Below are positions 18,312 through 26,354 of a DNA stretch of 64,000 nt, in pieces. Each line of letters opens with the position of its first letter. Position 1 is the first letter of the stretch. The DNA comes from an uncultured Clostridium sp. (GTDB taxonomy: Bacteria > Bacillota > Clostridia > Lachnospirales > Lachnospiraceae), in contig UQBG01000008.1 of NCBI GenBank assembly GCA_900539185.1, positions 1 to 64,000 of the forward strand. Reading direction: 5' to 3'. A model generated the notes under the pieces. It had not been told where the DNA came from. It worked only from the letters and a program-made list of their open reading frames with translations, and ran no database searches. Made by a program: the position numbers and the translations under genes.

Positions 18312-20027
18312 TTAGTATTCATCACCGGCCTCATATACGATCTTCTTCATCTCGCTGATGGCAGTAATACCCTGCTTCACCAGTTTTCCGGCTGCAAGCT
18401 TCAGCGTCAGCATGCCTTCCTTCAATGCCTGCTCCTCGATCTTATCTGCAGTTGCACCTCTGGCGATAACTGCCTGCAGACTTCTGGATACCGGCATGAT
18501 CTCATACACACCGATACGTCCTACAAATCCGGTATCATTACACAATGGGCAACCCACCGGTTCATAAATTCCCAGTTCCTGATCCTTCGGTATGCCCAAC
18601 AGTGCCTTTTCGTTATCTTCCGCATACCGGCCCTGCTTACACTTACACAAGCGCCGAACCAGTCGCTGTGCAATAACGCCCACCAACGCATCTCCGACAA
18701 CGTATGGTTCAATACCCATATCAATCAGACGTGTAACCGTACTTGCCGCACTGTTTGTATGCAGTGTAGATACAACCAAGTGTCCTGTGATAGCGGCCTG
18801 TACCGCGATCTGTGCCGTCTCGCCGTCTCGAATCTCACCGATCATGATGATATCCGGATCCTGACGTAAGATAGAACGAAGTGCTGCCGCAAAGGTCATC
18901 TCTGCTTTTACGTTTACCTGTACCTGGTTGATACCGTCGATATTCGCCTCAACAGGATCTTCAACTGTGATAATATTAACATCTTCTGTATTCAACTCAC
19001 TCAGAGAGGTATACAGTGTCGTTGACTTACCGGAACCGGTCGGTCCCGTAACCAGAATAATGCCATGCGGATTACTCAGAATACCATCAAATACCTTCAT
19101 CTCTTCCGGTCCCAGACCCAGAGCACTCTTCGGCTTCGTCAGTCCATCCTTAGAGGTAAGACGCATAACGACCTTCTCGCCATAGACCGTCGGCAGAATC
19201 GATACACGGATATCAAACTCTTTTCGATCTACAAAAATGGAAATACGACCATCCTGCGGTTTTCTCTTTTCCGATATATCCATACCGCCAATGATCTTAA
19301 TACGCGCTACAATGGCTGACATCAATGAATAATCGTAGGTCATAACCTTCTTCAGAGCACCATCGATACGATACCGTACACGAACACTGGTCTCCAGCGC
19401 CTCTATGTGAATATCGGATGCTCTCTGTCGAACACCGCCCTCCAGAATCTGTTTTACCAGAAGTACGATCGGTGAATTATCAATTTCTTCATTTAACTGA
19501 TCTTCTTCTGCCTGACTTAAGCCTTCCTGTTCCCGTTCCTTTCGATACTGTTCAGCCACCTCCATGGCCTGCTGATTACCATAGTATTTACCGATGGCTT
19601 CTGTGATCTCATCATCACTAGTCAACATCGGCTCGATCTGCATGTTCGTCAAAATGCCCAAGTCATCAATCGCTATAATATCCATAGGATCTGACATAGC
19701 TACCTTCAGAACATTTGGATTATACTCATCAATCTCTACCGGAATCGCCCGATAACGAACAACCTCCTTCTCCGGGATCAGTCGAAGAACGTCATCCGTC
19801 AGCTTACAGGACTTAAGTTCTATGTAATCAATCCCCAACTGCTGTGATATGGTCAGATTCAGAAGTTCCTGACTGATCAATCCAAGCTCCACCATTGCCT
19901 GTCCAAGCTTGACTCCCTTTTCCTTCTGATATGCGATCGCCTCCTGCAGTTCCTCCTCCGTAATAGCTCCAGCCGCAACAAGCAGATCACCAAGTCTGAT
20001 TTTCTTTCTACCTGCCGAAATACGCAT
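18312..20027 (-). CDS. pilB: Pilus extension ATPase PilB/GspE
   Basis: A 571-aa ATPase powering pilin polymerisation. Residues 1-150 form an MshEN domain (the RLGDLLVAAG and LGQAMVELGLIS repeats), which in some homologues binds cyclic di-GMP. Then come Walker A GPTGSGKST (about 329), Asp box TVEDPVE, Walker B DPDIIMIGEIRD (about 392), the His box and a C-terminal tetracysteine zinc site (CKC near 456 and CPLC near 490). First gene of the operon, divergent from sigK with a 215-bp shared upstream region. A cyclic di-GMP input is an inference from the domain only. Confidence 0.94.
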   Translation of the reverse strand: MRISAGRKKIRLGDLLVAAGAITEEELQEAIAYQKEKGVKLGQAMVELGLISQELLNLTISQQLGIDYIELKSCKLTDDVLRLIPEKEVVRYRAIPVEIDEYNPNVLKVAMSDPMDIIAIDDLGILTNMQIEPMLTSDDEITEAIGKYYGNQQAMEVAEQYRKEREQEGLSQAEEDQLNEEIDNSPIVLLVKQILEGGVRQRASDIHIEALETSVRVRYRIDGALKKVMTYDYSLMSAIVARIKIIGGMDISEKRKPQDGRISIFVDRKEFDIRVSILPTVYGEKVVMRLTSKDGLTKPKSALGLGPEEMKVFDGILSNPHGIILVTGPTGSGKSTTLYTSLSELNTEDVNIITVEDPVEANIDGINQVQVNVKAEMTFAAALRSILRQDPDIIMIGEIRDGETAQIAVQAAITGHLVVSTLHTNSAASTVTRLIDMGIEPYVVGDALVGVIAQRLVRRLCKCKQGRYAEDNEKALLGIPKDQELGIYEPVGCPLCNDTGFVGRIGVYEIMPVSRSLQAVIARGATADKIEEQALKEGMLTLKLAAGKLVKQGITAISEMKKIVYEAGDEY

Positions 20028-20061
20028 ATATATCTACCTCTCATTCACCAATATTAGTATA

Positions 20062-20070
20062 ATTTTAACA
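20062..20070 (-). promoter_or_regulatory. Possible extended -10 of the pil operon promoter
   Basis: On the minus strand, TGtTAAAAT (an extended -10 element) lies about 35-45 bases before the pilB start codon, with no good -35 at the usual distance. A second candidate -10, TATACT, overlaps just downstream. A weak match only; a start here would fit a short leader of about 25-30 bases. Confidence 0.28.
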
Positions 20071-20187
20071 TAGACCACCCGGAATTACTACTGTTATCTT
20101 TCGTCATTTTCAACAATTCTCGATACTTTTCATTGTCAGTTTTTATCAGTTTTCTTTTATTTTTAGGCTTTTTCTCTTTGGAAAAGC

Positions 20188-20215
20188 ACATTTTCTTTAT
20201 GCAAAACATAAAATA
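20188..20215 (+). promoter_or_regulatory. Candidate sigma-K/sigma-E type promoter of sigK
   Basis: AC (20188-20189), a 17-base spacer and CATAAAATA (20207-20215) match the sigma-K consensus AC-N16/17-CATAnnnTA. The -10 element also overlaps the related sigma-E form. It sits 28 bases before the sigK start codon, so it could support the mother-cell (auto)regulation known for sigK. Confidence 0.45.
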
Positions 20216-20242
20216 TAGCAATTACAGTCTCCGAGGGTTCCA

Positions 20243-20869
20243 TTGCAGACCTTTCAAAAGCCATTGTCCTCTGAAGAAGAACTCTATTATCTGACACTTA
20301 GCCGGCAGGGAGATCTGGATGCCCGCAATCTTTTAGTCGAACGCAATCTCCGTCTGGTTGCACATATCGTAAAAAAGTATCACAGCCACGATCGGGATGC
20401 TGAAGATCTGATTTCTACCGGAACCATCGGTCTGATCAAAGCGATCAATACCTACAATCCTTCAAAAGGAAACAAACTGGCTACCTATGCCGCACGCTGT
20501 ATTGAAAACGAGCTTCTCATGCTTCTGCGTCAAAAAAAGAAATCTGCGCGTGAAGTCTCTCTTTATGAGCCAATCGGATCCGACAAAGAGGGAAATGAAA
20601 TCCATCTTATGGATATCATGGAATGCACAAATGATGATATTCTGGAGCAAATGATCAAGCAGCAACACATTCAATGGATCTACCAATACCTTTCCTCCTG
20701 TCTGACCCCAAGAGAACAGACGATCATCACCCTGCGCTATGGATTGGCCGGTGCCGCTCCGATTCCGCAGCGGGACGTTGCCACACGCATGGGGATCTCA
20801 CGATCCTACGTCAGCCGCATAGAAAAACGTGCCCTGGAAAAACTGCGGGCACGCATAGACGGGAACTAG
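20243..20869 (+). CDS. sigK: Sporulation sigma factor K (no pro-sequence)
   Basis: A 208-aa sigma-70-family protein. Region 2 is clear (NLRLVAHIVKKY, AEDLISTGTIGLIKAI, KLATYAARCIENELLM), then VSLYEPIGSDKEGNEI and region 4 with the helix-turn-helix RDVATRMGISRSYVSRIEKRALEKL, very close to sigma-K. Translation starts at TTG with GAGGG 5 bases before it. An in-frame TAG at 20216-20218 excludes any longer N-terminus, so the inhibitory pro-peptide of Bacillus pro-sigma-K is absent, as in Clostridioides difficile. The gene is continuous, with no skin-type element inside it. It should direct late mother-cell (coat/cortex) genes. Its stop codon shares a CTAG with the stop of the convergent trhP. Confidence 0.88.
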   Translation: MQTFQKPLSSEEELYYLTLSRQGDLDARNLLVERNLRLVAHIVKKYHSHDRDAEDLISTGTIGLIKAINTYNPSKGNKLATYAARCIENELLMLLRQKKKSAREVSLYEPIGSDKEGNEIHLMDIMECTNDDILEQMIKQQHIQWIYQYLSSCLTPREQTIITLRYGLAGAAPIPQRDVATRMGISRSYVSRIEKRALEKLRARIDGN

Positions 20870-22092
20870 TTTTCTTTTCTTCTCAATATACAGCCAACCG
20901 GCAAAGGCTGACCAACATTCACATGAAGACGCTGTTTTGGATGTGGGGCCGATTCCATCGCTTCCCCTTCATCATTTTTTATACTCTGTACCTCCAGCAA
21001 ACGATTCGATCCGTCAAAGAGCATCGCTTCGATCCTCTCTCCGACCAGAAACTTATTCTTTTGTTCAAAGATAAGATCTCCCTGTTCATCTACGTCTTCT
21101 ACCATTCCAATATACGTATACTCTGTACGATAGGTATTATTATCATAGATCTGGCTGTCGCTGTCTGTCTTTCCAAAGTAAAAACCGGTTGTAAACATTC
21201 GATACGTACACTTGGCGATCTCCTGTCGATAGTGTTCCAGATTTCGACGATACAGCTGCTCATCCTTCTTATAATCATCGATTGCCTGTCGGTAAGTACG
21301 AGCAACGGTTGCTACATAAAGGGCTGTCTTCATCCGCCCTTCGATCTTGAAGCTATCGATCCCGGCTTCCATCAGTTCCGGAATGTGTTCAATCATGCAC
21401 AAATCCTTTGAATTAAAGATATAAGTTCCGCGGTCATCCTCATTCACCGGCAGATACTCTCCCGGCCGGCTTTCTTCCACGATTGCATATTTCCAGCGAC
21501 ATGGATGTGTACAGGCACCGCGATTCGCATCTCTCCCGGTAAAATAACTGCTCAAAAGGCATCTGCCCGAATACGAAATGCACATAGCTCCATGCACAAA
21601 TGACTCAATCTCCATATCCTCCGGTATCCGGCTTCTGATTTCTTTTAATTCCTCCAGTGACAGTTCTCGTGCGGATACCACCCGTTTTGCTCCCTGCTGA
21701 TACCAGAAGTTATAGGTCCGGTAATTCGTATTATTCGCCTGCGTACTGATATGCAGTTCTACCTGTGGAAGAATCTCCTTTGCCAACATTACCACACCCG
21801 GATCCGATATAATCATTGCATCGATTGCAACTCCCTTCAATCGTTCAAAGTAGTCTCGAATTCCTTCTATATCTTCATTATGTGCAAATATATTCACCGT
21901 CAGATAAACTTTGCAGTCATGTGCATGTGCATATGCAATACCCTCCTGCATCTCCTCTATGCTGAAGTTATGCGCCTTTGCCCGAAGTCCAAAGTCTTCG
22001 CCGCCAATATAAACTGCATCCGCGCCATAACGCACTGCCGTCTTCAATACCTCCAGACTGCCGGCCGGTATCAGTAGTTCTGTTCTCCGCAT
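20866..22092 (-). CDS. trhP: U32 family protein, tRNA 5-hydroxyuridine synthesis (TrhP-like)
   Basis: A 408-aa peptidase-U32-family protein: ELLIPAGSLEVLKTAVRYGADAVYIGG at the start, the DPGVVMLAKEI and HISTQANNTN strands, the family signature ESFVHGAMCISYSGRCLLSSYFTGRDANRGAC (residues about 155-190) and the KIEGRMKTALYVA segment. U32 proteins of this type (YrrN/YrrO in Bacillus) carry out prephenate-dependent hydroxylation of wobble uridine-34 in tRNA. The next gene upstream encodes the matching methyltransferase, which strengthens the assignment. It overlaps trmR by 22 bp. Only one U32 gene is present here, where Bacillus has two. Confidence 0.88.
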   Translation of the reverse strand: MRRTELLIPAGSLEVLKTAVRYGADAVYIGGEDFGLRAKAHNFSIEEMQEGIAYAHAHDCKVYLTVNIFAHNEDIEGIRDYFERLKGVAIDAMIISDPGVVMLAKEILPQVELHISTQANNTNYRTYNFWYQQGAKRVVSARELSLEELKEIRSRIPEDMEIESFVHGAMCISYSGRCLLSSYFTGRDANRGACTHPCRWKYAIVEESRPGEYLPVNEDDRGTYIFNSKDLCMIEHIPELMEAGIDSFKIEGRMKTALYVATVARTYRQAIDDYKKDEQLYRRNLEHYRQEIAKCTYRMFTTGFYFGKTDSDSQIYDNNTYRTEYTYIGMVEDVDEQGDLIFEQKNKFLVGERIEAMLFDGSNRLLEVQSIKNDEGEAMESAPHPKQRLHVNVGQPLPVGCILRRKEN

Positions 22093-22742
22093 ATCTGTTT
22101 CTCCTTTTTCACGCTCACTGCTACACCATCCCCTACCGGCAACACAACTGTTTCCAGTTCCGAATGATGTTTCAGCATATACAAATAGTCCCGCATACGA
22201 CTATGAATGGTCCGATTTCGCTTCGTTATCGCATAATGAGATTCCAATACATCGCCATCCTGAAGTACGTTGTCGGACACTAACAGGCCTCCCGGCGCTA
22301 ACAGCCGCAGTACATCCGGCAGAAAATGAATATACTGTCCCTTCGCTGCATCCATAAATATCATATCATATGATACCTCCAGACTCTTTAGGATATCTGT
22401 GGCATCTCCTTCCAGCATGGTGATCTGCTCCTCTACCCCTGCCAATGCAAAATTCTCTCTGGCCTTGCTTATTCTGGGCGGATACTTTTCAATCGTAGTA
22501 ATATGTCCGCCGGACGGCAGATACTGACTCATATAGATCGCCGAAAATCCAACAGCGGTTCCCACCTCCAGAATCCGCATCGGCTTTTGAAGCACCTCCA
22601 ATACCTTAAGAAGCTCCTTCGTTTCCGTACGAATGATCGGCACCTCTTCCTGTCTGGCTTCCTGCTCAATCTGACGAATCAGCGGCGAATCTTCCGGGTT
22701 TAACGAATTGATAAAAGACTTCACCCGTTCATCCACTATCAC
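22071..22742 (-). CDS. trmR: O-methyltransferase, tRNA 5-hydroxyuridine methyltransferase
   Basis: A 223-aa class I SAM-dependent O-methyltransferase. The SAM-binding motif is ILEVGTAVGFSAIYMS (about residue 57), followed by the acidic ITTIEKYPP and the metal-site segment DMIFMDAAKGQY with DNVLQDG. It matches YrrM/TrmR, which methylates ho5U34 to mo5U34 in tRNA. The order mltG-trmR-trhP is the same as in Bacillus. Its ATG overlaps the stop of the MltG-like gene (ATGA), and it overlaps trhP by 22 bp, so the pair is likely translationally coupled. Confidence 0.88.
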   Translation of the reverse strand: MIVDERVKSFINSLNPEDSPLIRQIEQEARQEEVPIIRTETKELLKVLEVLQKPMRILEVGTAVGFSAIYMSQYLPSGGHITTIEKYPPRISKARENFALAGVEEQITMLEGDATDILKSLEVSYDMIFMDAAKGQYIHFLPDVLRLLAPGGLLVSDNVLQDGDVLESHYAITKRNRTIHSRMRDYLYMLKHHSELETVVLPVGDGVAVSVKKEKQICGEQNY

Positions 22743-23128
22743 TTTGCAGTATCCTCCTTCTCTTTGCTTCCGGTAATCGTTTTCAAAATATCATCCTGTG
22801 TCATAGATGGGCTTAATGTATAGGTTCCCGGCATCATCTTTCCATGATAGCTGGACAAATACACCTTCGCCAGCATCACATAGCGATCCTGTACCAGTCC
22901 CTGTTCAATCAATGCATCCACAATCTCTGTCGTAGAAGAATCCGGTTCAATCACAAACGGAACCTCCTTCGTACTGTTCGGATTCATACAGCTATCTGTA
23001 AACACCTTATATGAGAAGTTATACGCCAGCGTAAAGGCCTGAATTAACAGCAGAATAATTATGGCATTAATCAGCACCTGCAGAACCAGGCGCAACGCTT
23101 TTTTCATGTTCTTATCTGTCATGTCCAC
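22739..23128 (-). CDS. Short MltG/YceG-like membrane protein lacking the catalytic domain
   Basis: A 129-aa protein with a cytoplasmic basic start, one transmembrane helix (about residues 10-35) and an external domain with VPFVIEPDSSTTEIVDALIEQGLVQDRYVM...MPGTYTLSPSMTQDDILKTITG. This is the LysM-like N-terminal module of endolytic transglycosylase MltG (usually about 340 aa). The C-terminal YceG catalytic domain with its active-site Glu is missing: the frame stops right after the module and runs into trmR. The position before trmR equals that of yrrL in Bacillus. It cannot be an active transglycosylase by known mechanisms; a scaffold role is possible. Confidence 0.75.
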   Translation of the reverse strand: MDMTDKNMKKALRLVLQVLINAIIILLLIQAFTLAYNFSYKVFTDSCMNPNSTKEVPFVIEPDSSTTEIVDALIEQGLVQDRYVMLAKVYLSSYHGKMMPGTYTLSPSMTQDDILKTITGSKEKEDTAK

Positions 23129-23130
23129 AC

Positions 23131-23475
23131 CTACTTTTCCAAATATTCATAATCAAACTCCAGATTCCGCGACAGCTCCGCATATAATTCACGCATCATA
23201 GAACATATCCGCTGCTCTGCCAGTATAAAGTCATTGACCCGGGAGTCCTGAAGGATCGTATCATACTCCTTCACCAGATTAAAGACCTCATCGTATAGAT
23301 TACTGTCACCCTCGCCGGACTGTAATTCATAATTTCTCCGGCGGAATTCATTATAACGCCCATAGAGCTCCGGATCCTCCTTCAGCCTACGATCCGCCAT
23401 TGTATAGTTACGATACTCTTCACTTCCGCGTATCTGTTCATTTATCCTGCCTGCCAGTTCAATCGCCTGCCGCAT
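23131..23475 (-). CDS. YlbF/YmcA family protein
   Basis: A 114-aa all-helical protein with the YlbF-family pattern (ELAGRINEQIRGSEEYRNY at the start, then a heptad-like helix with YGRYNEFRRRNYELQ). In Bacillus, YlbF and YmcA form the Y-complex with YaaT and influence RNase Y-dependent mRNA processing, competence and sporulation. Here the gene sits 18 bp downstream of RNase J, so a tie to mRNA turnover is a reasonable inference. It ends 2 bp before the MltG-like gene starts. Confidence 0.8.
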   Translation of the reverse strand: MRQAIELAGRINEQIRGSEEYRNYTMADRRLKEDPELYGRYNEFRRRNYELQSGEGDSNLYDEVFNLVKEYDTILQDSRVNDFILAEQRICSMMRELYAELSRNLEFDYEYLEK

Positions 23476-23493
23476 AGCATTCCCTCCTTGTGT

Positions 23494-25161
23494 TTATACC
23501 TCCGTTATGATCGGAAGTATCATCGGATTTCTCTTTGTCCGTCTCCACAGGAATTCACTCAAATCATCCCGCATTGCCGTCTTTAACTTTCCCCAGTCTG
23601 TCACATTATGGTCCATACAGCGAGCCAGTGCATCTTCTACAACATCTCTGCATTCTTCCATCAGATTCTCTGACTCTCTGACATATACAAATCCTCTGGA
23701 AACAATATCCGGTCCTGCCAGCACCTGATTGCTTCCGCCTTCCAGTGTTACCACTACTATAATCAATCCGTTCTGTGAAAGCAACTGTCGATCACGTAAT
23801 ACAATATTTCCAACGTCTCCAACACCCAGACCGTCTACCAGAATTCCCTGAGCCGTTACAGTTCCTGTTACTTCCGCATAGTCCTGACAGATTTCCAGAA
23901 CATCTCCACTGGATAAAATACAAATGTGCTGCTTATCAATTCCAAGACTTTCCGCAAGCTCCGCATGACGCTTTAAGTGGCGGTATTCACCATGAACCGG
24001 TATTGCATACTTTGGTTTCGTCAATGTATAGATCAGCTTAATCTCTTCCTGGCAGGCATGACCGGATACATGCGTATCCTGAAAAATCACCTTTGCGCCC
24101 TTCATTTCCAGTTCGTTAATGATCTTCGATACTGCTTTTTCATTTCCCGGAATCGGAGTCGAACTCAAAATAACCGTATCACCCGGTTTTATAGATACCT
24201 TTCTGTGAATATTGGCTGCAATTCTGGAAAGCGCCGCCATATTCTCACCCTGACTTCCGGTTGTGATCAGCACCGTCTTCTCATCCGGATAATTCTTCAA
24301 CTGTTCAATATCAATCAACGTATCATCCGGAATCTGGATATACCCCAGTTCCTGAGCCACGGTAATGATATTCACCATACTACGGCCCTCTACTACGACC
24401 TTTCGCCCATACTTATATGCCGAATTTACAATCTGCTGAACACGATCCACATTGGATGCAAATGTAGCAACTATAATTCTATGATCCTGATTATCTGCAA
24501 ATATAGTATCAAACGTCCGTCCAACCGTCCGCTCAGACATCGTAAAGCCCGGACGTTCTACATTCGTACTGTCACACATCAGTGCCAGTACTCCCTTTTT
24601 ACCCAGTTCTGCAAATCTCTGCAGATCAATCGCTTCACCAAATACAGGCGTATAATCCACCTTAAAGTCACCCGTATGAACGATAATGCCCGCCGGAGTA
24701 TAAATCGCCAGTGCAGATGCATCCGCGATACTGTGATTAGTCTTGATGAATTCAACCCGGAAACACCCCAGATTAATGATCTGACCATGCTTTACAACCT
24801 TTCGCTTAATATTCTGAAGCAGATTGTGTTCCTTCAGTTTTCCTTCTATGATGCCCATTGTCAGCTTTGTTGCATAAATCGGCATGTTAATCTCTTTTTC
24901 CACATATGGAATCGCGCCGATGTGATCCTCATGTCCATGCGTAATAACCAGTCCTTTTACTTTATCTGCATTTTCCTTCAGATACGTAACATCCGGAATA
25001 ACCAGATCAATCCCCAGCATCTCATCATCCGGGAAGGAAAGGCCGCAGTCCACCACTACAATCGTATCTTCGTACTCGATTGCAGTAATATTCATACCGA
25101 TCTGCTCCAGACCTCCCAACGGAATAATCTTAACCGGTTTCGTTTGTTCACTTTTTTTCAT
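23494..25161 (-). CDS. rnj: Ribonuclease J
   Basis: A 555-aa metallo-beta-lactamase/beta-CASP nuclease. The zinc-binding motif HGHEDHIGAIPYV lies at about residue 74. Further signatures are HSIADASALAI, IVHTGDFKVDYTP, the beta-CASP segment with CDSTNVERPGF, and PVHGEYRHLKRHAELA near 385. It performs 5'-3' exo- and endonucleolytic mRNA decay and rRNA maturation in Firmicutes. The ATG has a GGAGG 14 bases upstream, farther than usual, and an in-frame TGA four codons upstream blocks any earlier start. Transcribed with ireB-ruvX-DUF1292. Confidence 0.95.
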   Translation of the reverse strand: MKKSEQTKPVKIIPLGGLEQIGMNITAIEYEDTIVVVDCGLSFPDDEMLGIDLVIPDVTYLKENADKVKGLVITHGHEDHIGAIPYVEKEINMPIYATKLTMGIIEGKLKEHNLLQNIKRKVVKHGQIINLGCFRVEFIKTNHSIADASALAIYTPAGIIVHTGDFKVDYTPVFGEAIDLQRFAELGKKGVLALMCDSTNVERPGFTMSERTVGRTFDTIFADNQDHRIIVATFASNVDRVQQIVNSAYKYGRKVVVEGRSMVNIITVAQELGYIQIPDDTLIDIEQLKNYPDEKTVLITTGSQGENMAALSRIAANIHRKVSIKPGDTVILSSTPIPGNEKAVSKIINELEMKGAKVIFQDTHVSGHACQEEIKLIYTLTKPKYAIPVHGEYRHLKRHAELAESLGIDKQHICILSSGDVLEICQDYAEVTGTVTAQGILVDGLGVGDVGNIVLRDRQLLSQNGLIIVVVTLEGGSNQVLAGPDIVSRGFVYVRESENLMEECRDVVEDALARCMDHNVTDWGKLKTAMRDDLSEFLWRRTKRNPMILPIITEV

Positions 25162-25253
25162 TGTTCTAATTCAATCCTCCATTCGATTCTTATACTGTTT
25201 TCTGTTCCCATACACCTGTACAGGGCCCGTATTCTATGAATGAATCCGTCCGA

Positions 25254-25538
25254 TTATACCTGGAAATCCACGTCTTCCATCAGCTCAGCAAACACCTTTG
25301 CTACCGCCTGAAGCTCTTCTTCATTCTCAACTACATCGTATACGGTATATTCATCTTCCTGATCGCGTGTTTCTTCCTTCATGATCGTCACAAAAGCCTC
25401 TTCACTCTCATCATCCAGATCTTCTGTAACTAATATATAGTGAATGCCCTGCAGGGTTGTCTCCTCCAGAACATACATATCCACAACCTGTCCATCCTCT
25501 GTAGTAAACGGAACTGTTTTGATCTCATTCTCTTCCAT
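25254..25538 (-). CDS. DUF1292 family protein (YrzB-like)
   Basis: A 94-aa very acidic protein with the DUF1292 pattern (IKTVPFTTEDGQVVDMYVLEETTLQGIHYILV followed by an acidic EEAF-V-I-M segment). Function is unknown. It lies between ruvX and RNase J; in Bacillus the same trio ireB-ruvX-yrzB is conserved. A GGAGG site precedes the ATG. Confidence 0.85.
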   Translation of the reverse strand: MEENEIKTVPFTTEDGQVVDMYVLEETTLQGIHYILVTEDLDDESEEAFVTIMKEETRDQEDEYTVYDVVENEEELQAVAKVFAELMEDVDFQV

Positions 25539-25557
25539 AATTCCTCCAACTAATCAT

Positions 25558-25995
25558 CTATTCCATCTGTTTTCTCATACTTAACGAGTCCAAATATCCC
25601 TGTAAAATCAATACTGCTGCCATCTGATCAATCACAGCCTTCCGATTCTCCCGGCGAACACCGCCTTCCATCAGCACCCGTTCCGACGCTACGGTTGTCA
25701 GACGTTCATCCCAGAAAACAACCTCCAGACCCGTCCGACGTTCCAGATCTTCCCGAAATGCTTCGCAGTCCTCTACACGTTCTCCTGCTGTATTATTCAT
25801 ATTCTTCGGATACCCGAGTACAATCTTCTCTGCCTGATACTCTTCAATTAATGCTTCGATTCTGGCCAATGTCTGGCGCAGCTTTCCCGGCTTGCTTCTG
25901 GTAATCGTTTCAACCGGCTGCGCAGTGATCCCTAGCGGATCGCTGATCGCGACTCCGACCGTCTTCGTTCCATAATCCAGTCCTAATATCCTCAT
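25558..25995 (-). CDS. ruvX: RuvX/YqgF RNase-H-fold nuclease
   Basis: A 145-aa RNase-H-like protein: LGLDYGTKTVGVAISDP at the N-terminus with the first catalytic Asp (residue 6), VLGYPKNMNNTAG in the middle and VVFWDERLTTVASERVL with the DE catalytic pair near residue 100. Annotated as a putative Holliday-junction resolvase, and implicated in 5' maturation of 16S rRNA in E. coli. The gap to ireB is 15 bp. Confidence 0.93.
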   Translation of the reverse strand: MRILGLDYGTKTVGVAISDPLGITAQPVETITRSKPGKLRQTLARIEALIEEYQAEKIVLGYPKNMNNTAGERVEDCEAFREDLERRTGLEVVFWDERLTTVASERVLMEGGVRRENRKAVIDQMAAVLILQGYLDSLSMRKQME

Positions 25996-26010
25996 ATTTT
26001 ACCTCTATTC

Positions 26011-26262
26011 TTACTTCAGCCGTGTATCAATATAATTCTCCAGCAACACCTCGATCAGTTCATCCCGCTCTGCTTTCATAATCAGACTTCTGGCGCCTTT
26101 ATAGCTGGTGATATATGTCGGATCTCCACTCATAATATATCCAACGATCTGACTGACCGGGTTGTATCCCTTCTCCGTCAGTGCCTGATACACCTGATCC
26201 AAAATATCGGTTACTTCCAGTCCATTTTCTTTTATTGCATTAATATGCTGTGTATTATCCAT
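26011..26262 (-). CDS. ireB: IreB family regulatory protein
   Basis: An 83-aa IreB/YrzL (DUF965) protein: NAIKENGLEVTDILDQVYQALTEKGYNPVSQIVGYIMSGDPTYITSYKGAR is nearly diagnostic. In Enterococcus it is a substrate of the PASTA kinase IreK and a negative regulator of cephalosporin resistance. It is the first gene of the ireB-ruvX-DUF1292-rnj-ylbF-mltG-trmR-trhP run, directly behind a strong promoter. Confidence 0.93.
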   Translation of the reverse strand: MDNTQHINAIKENGLEVTDILDQVYQALTEKGYNPVSQIVGYIMSGDPTYITSYKGARSLIMKAERDELIEVLLENYIDTRLK

Positions 26263-26320
26263 AATCCCACATCCTTTGCTTCCGACAATGATTCTATTCC
26301 GTTCCTTTGCATTACCTACA

Positions 26321-26349
26321 ATTATACAATGATTTCAGGAAAATGGCAA
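26321..26349 (-). promoter_or_regulatory. Sigma-A promoter of the ireB operon
   Basis: On the minus strand TTGCCA (26349-26344), exactly 17 bases and TATAAT (26326-26321): a near-perfect housekeeping promoter in the 92-bp gap between yfhO and ireB. The start point would be about 50 bases before the ireB ATG. Confidence 0.75.
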
Positions 26350-26354
26350 GTTGC

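Noticed and set aside
20674..21411. 245-codon open frame on the plus strand
   Set aside because: It starts inside sigK in another frame and runs antisense through trhP; both real genes are secure.
23977..25239. Long 420-codon open frame on the plus strand
   Set aside because: It is antisense to RNase J, whose motifs are unambiguous; composition is that of a shadow frame (His-, Ile- and Asn-rich), with no ribosome site.
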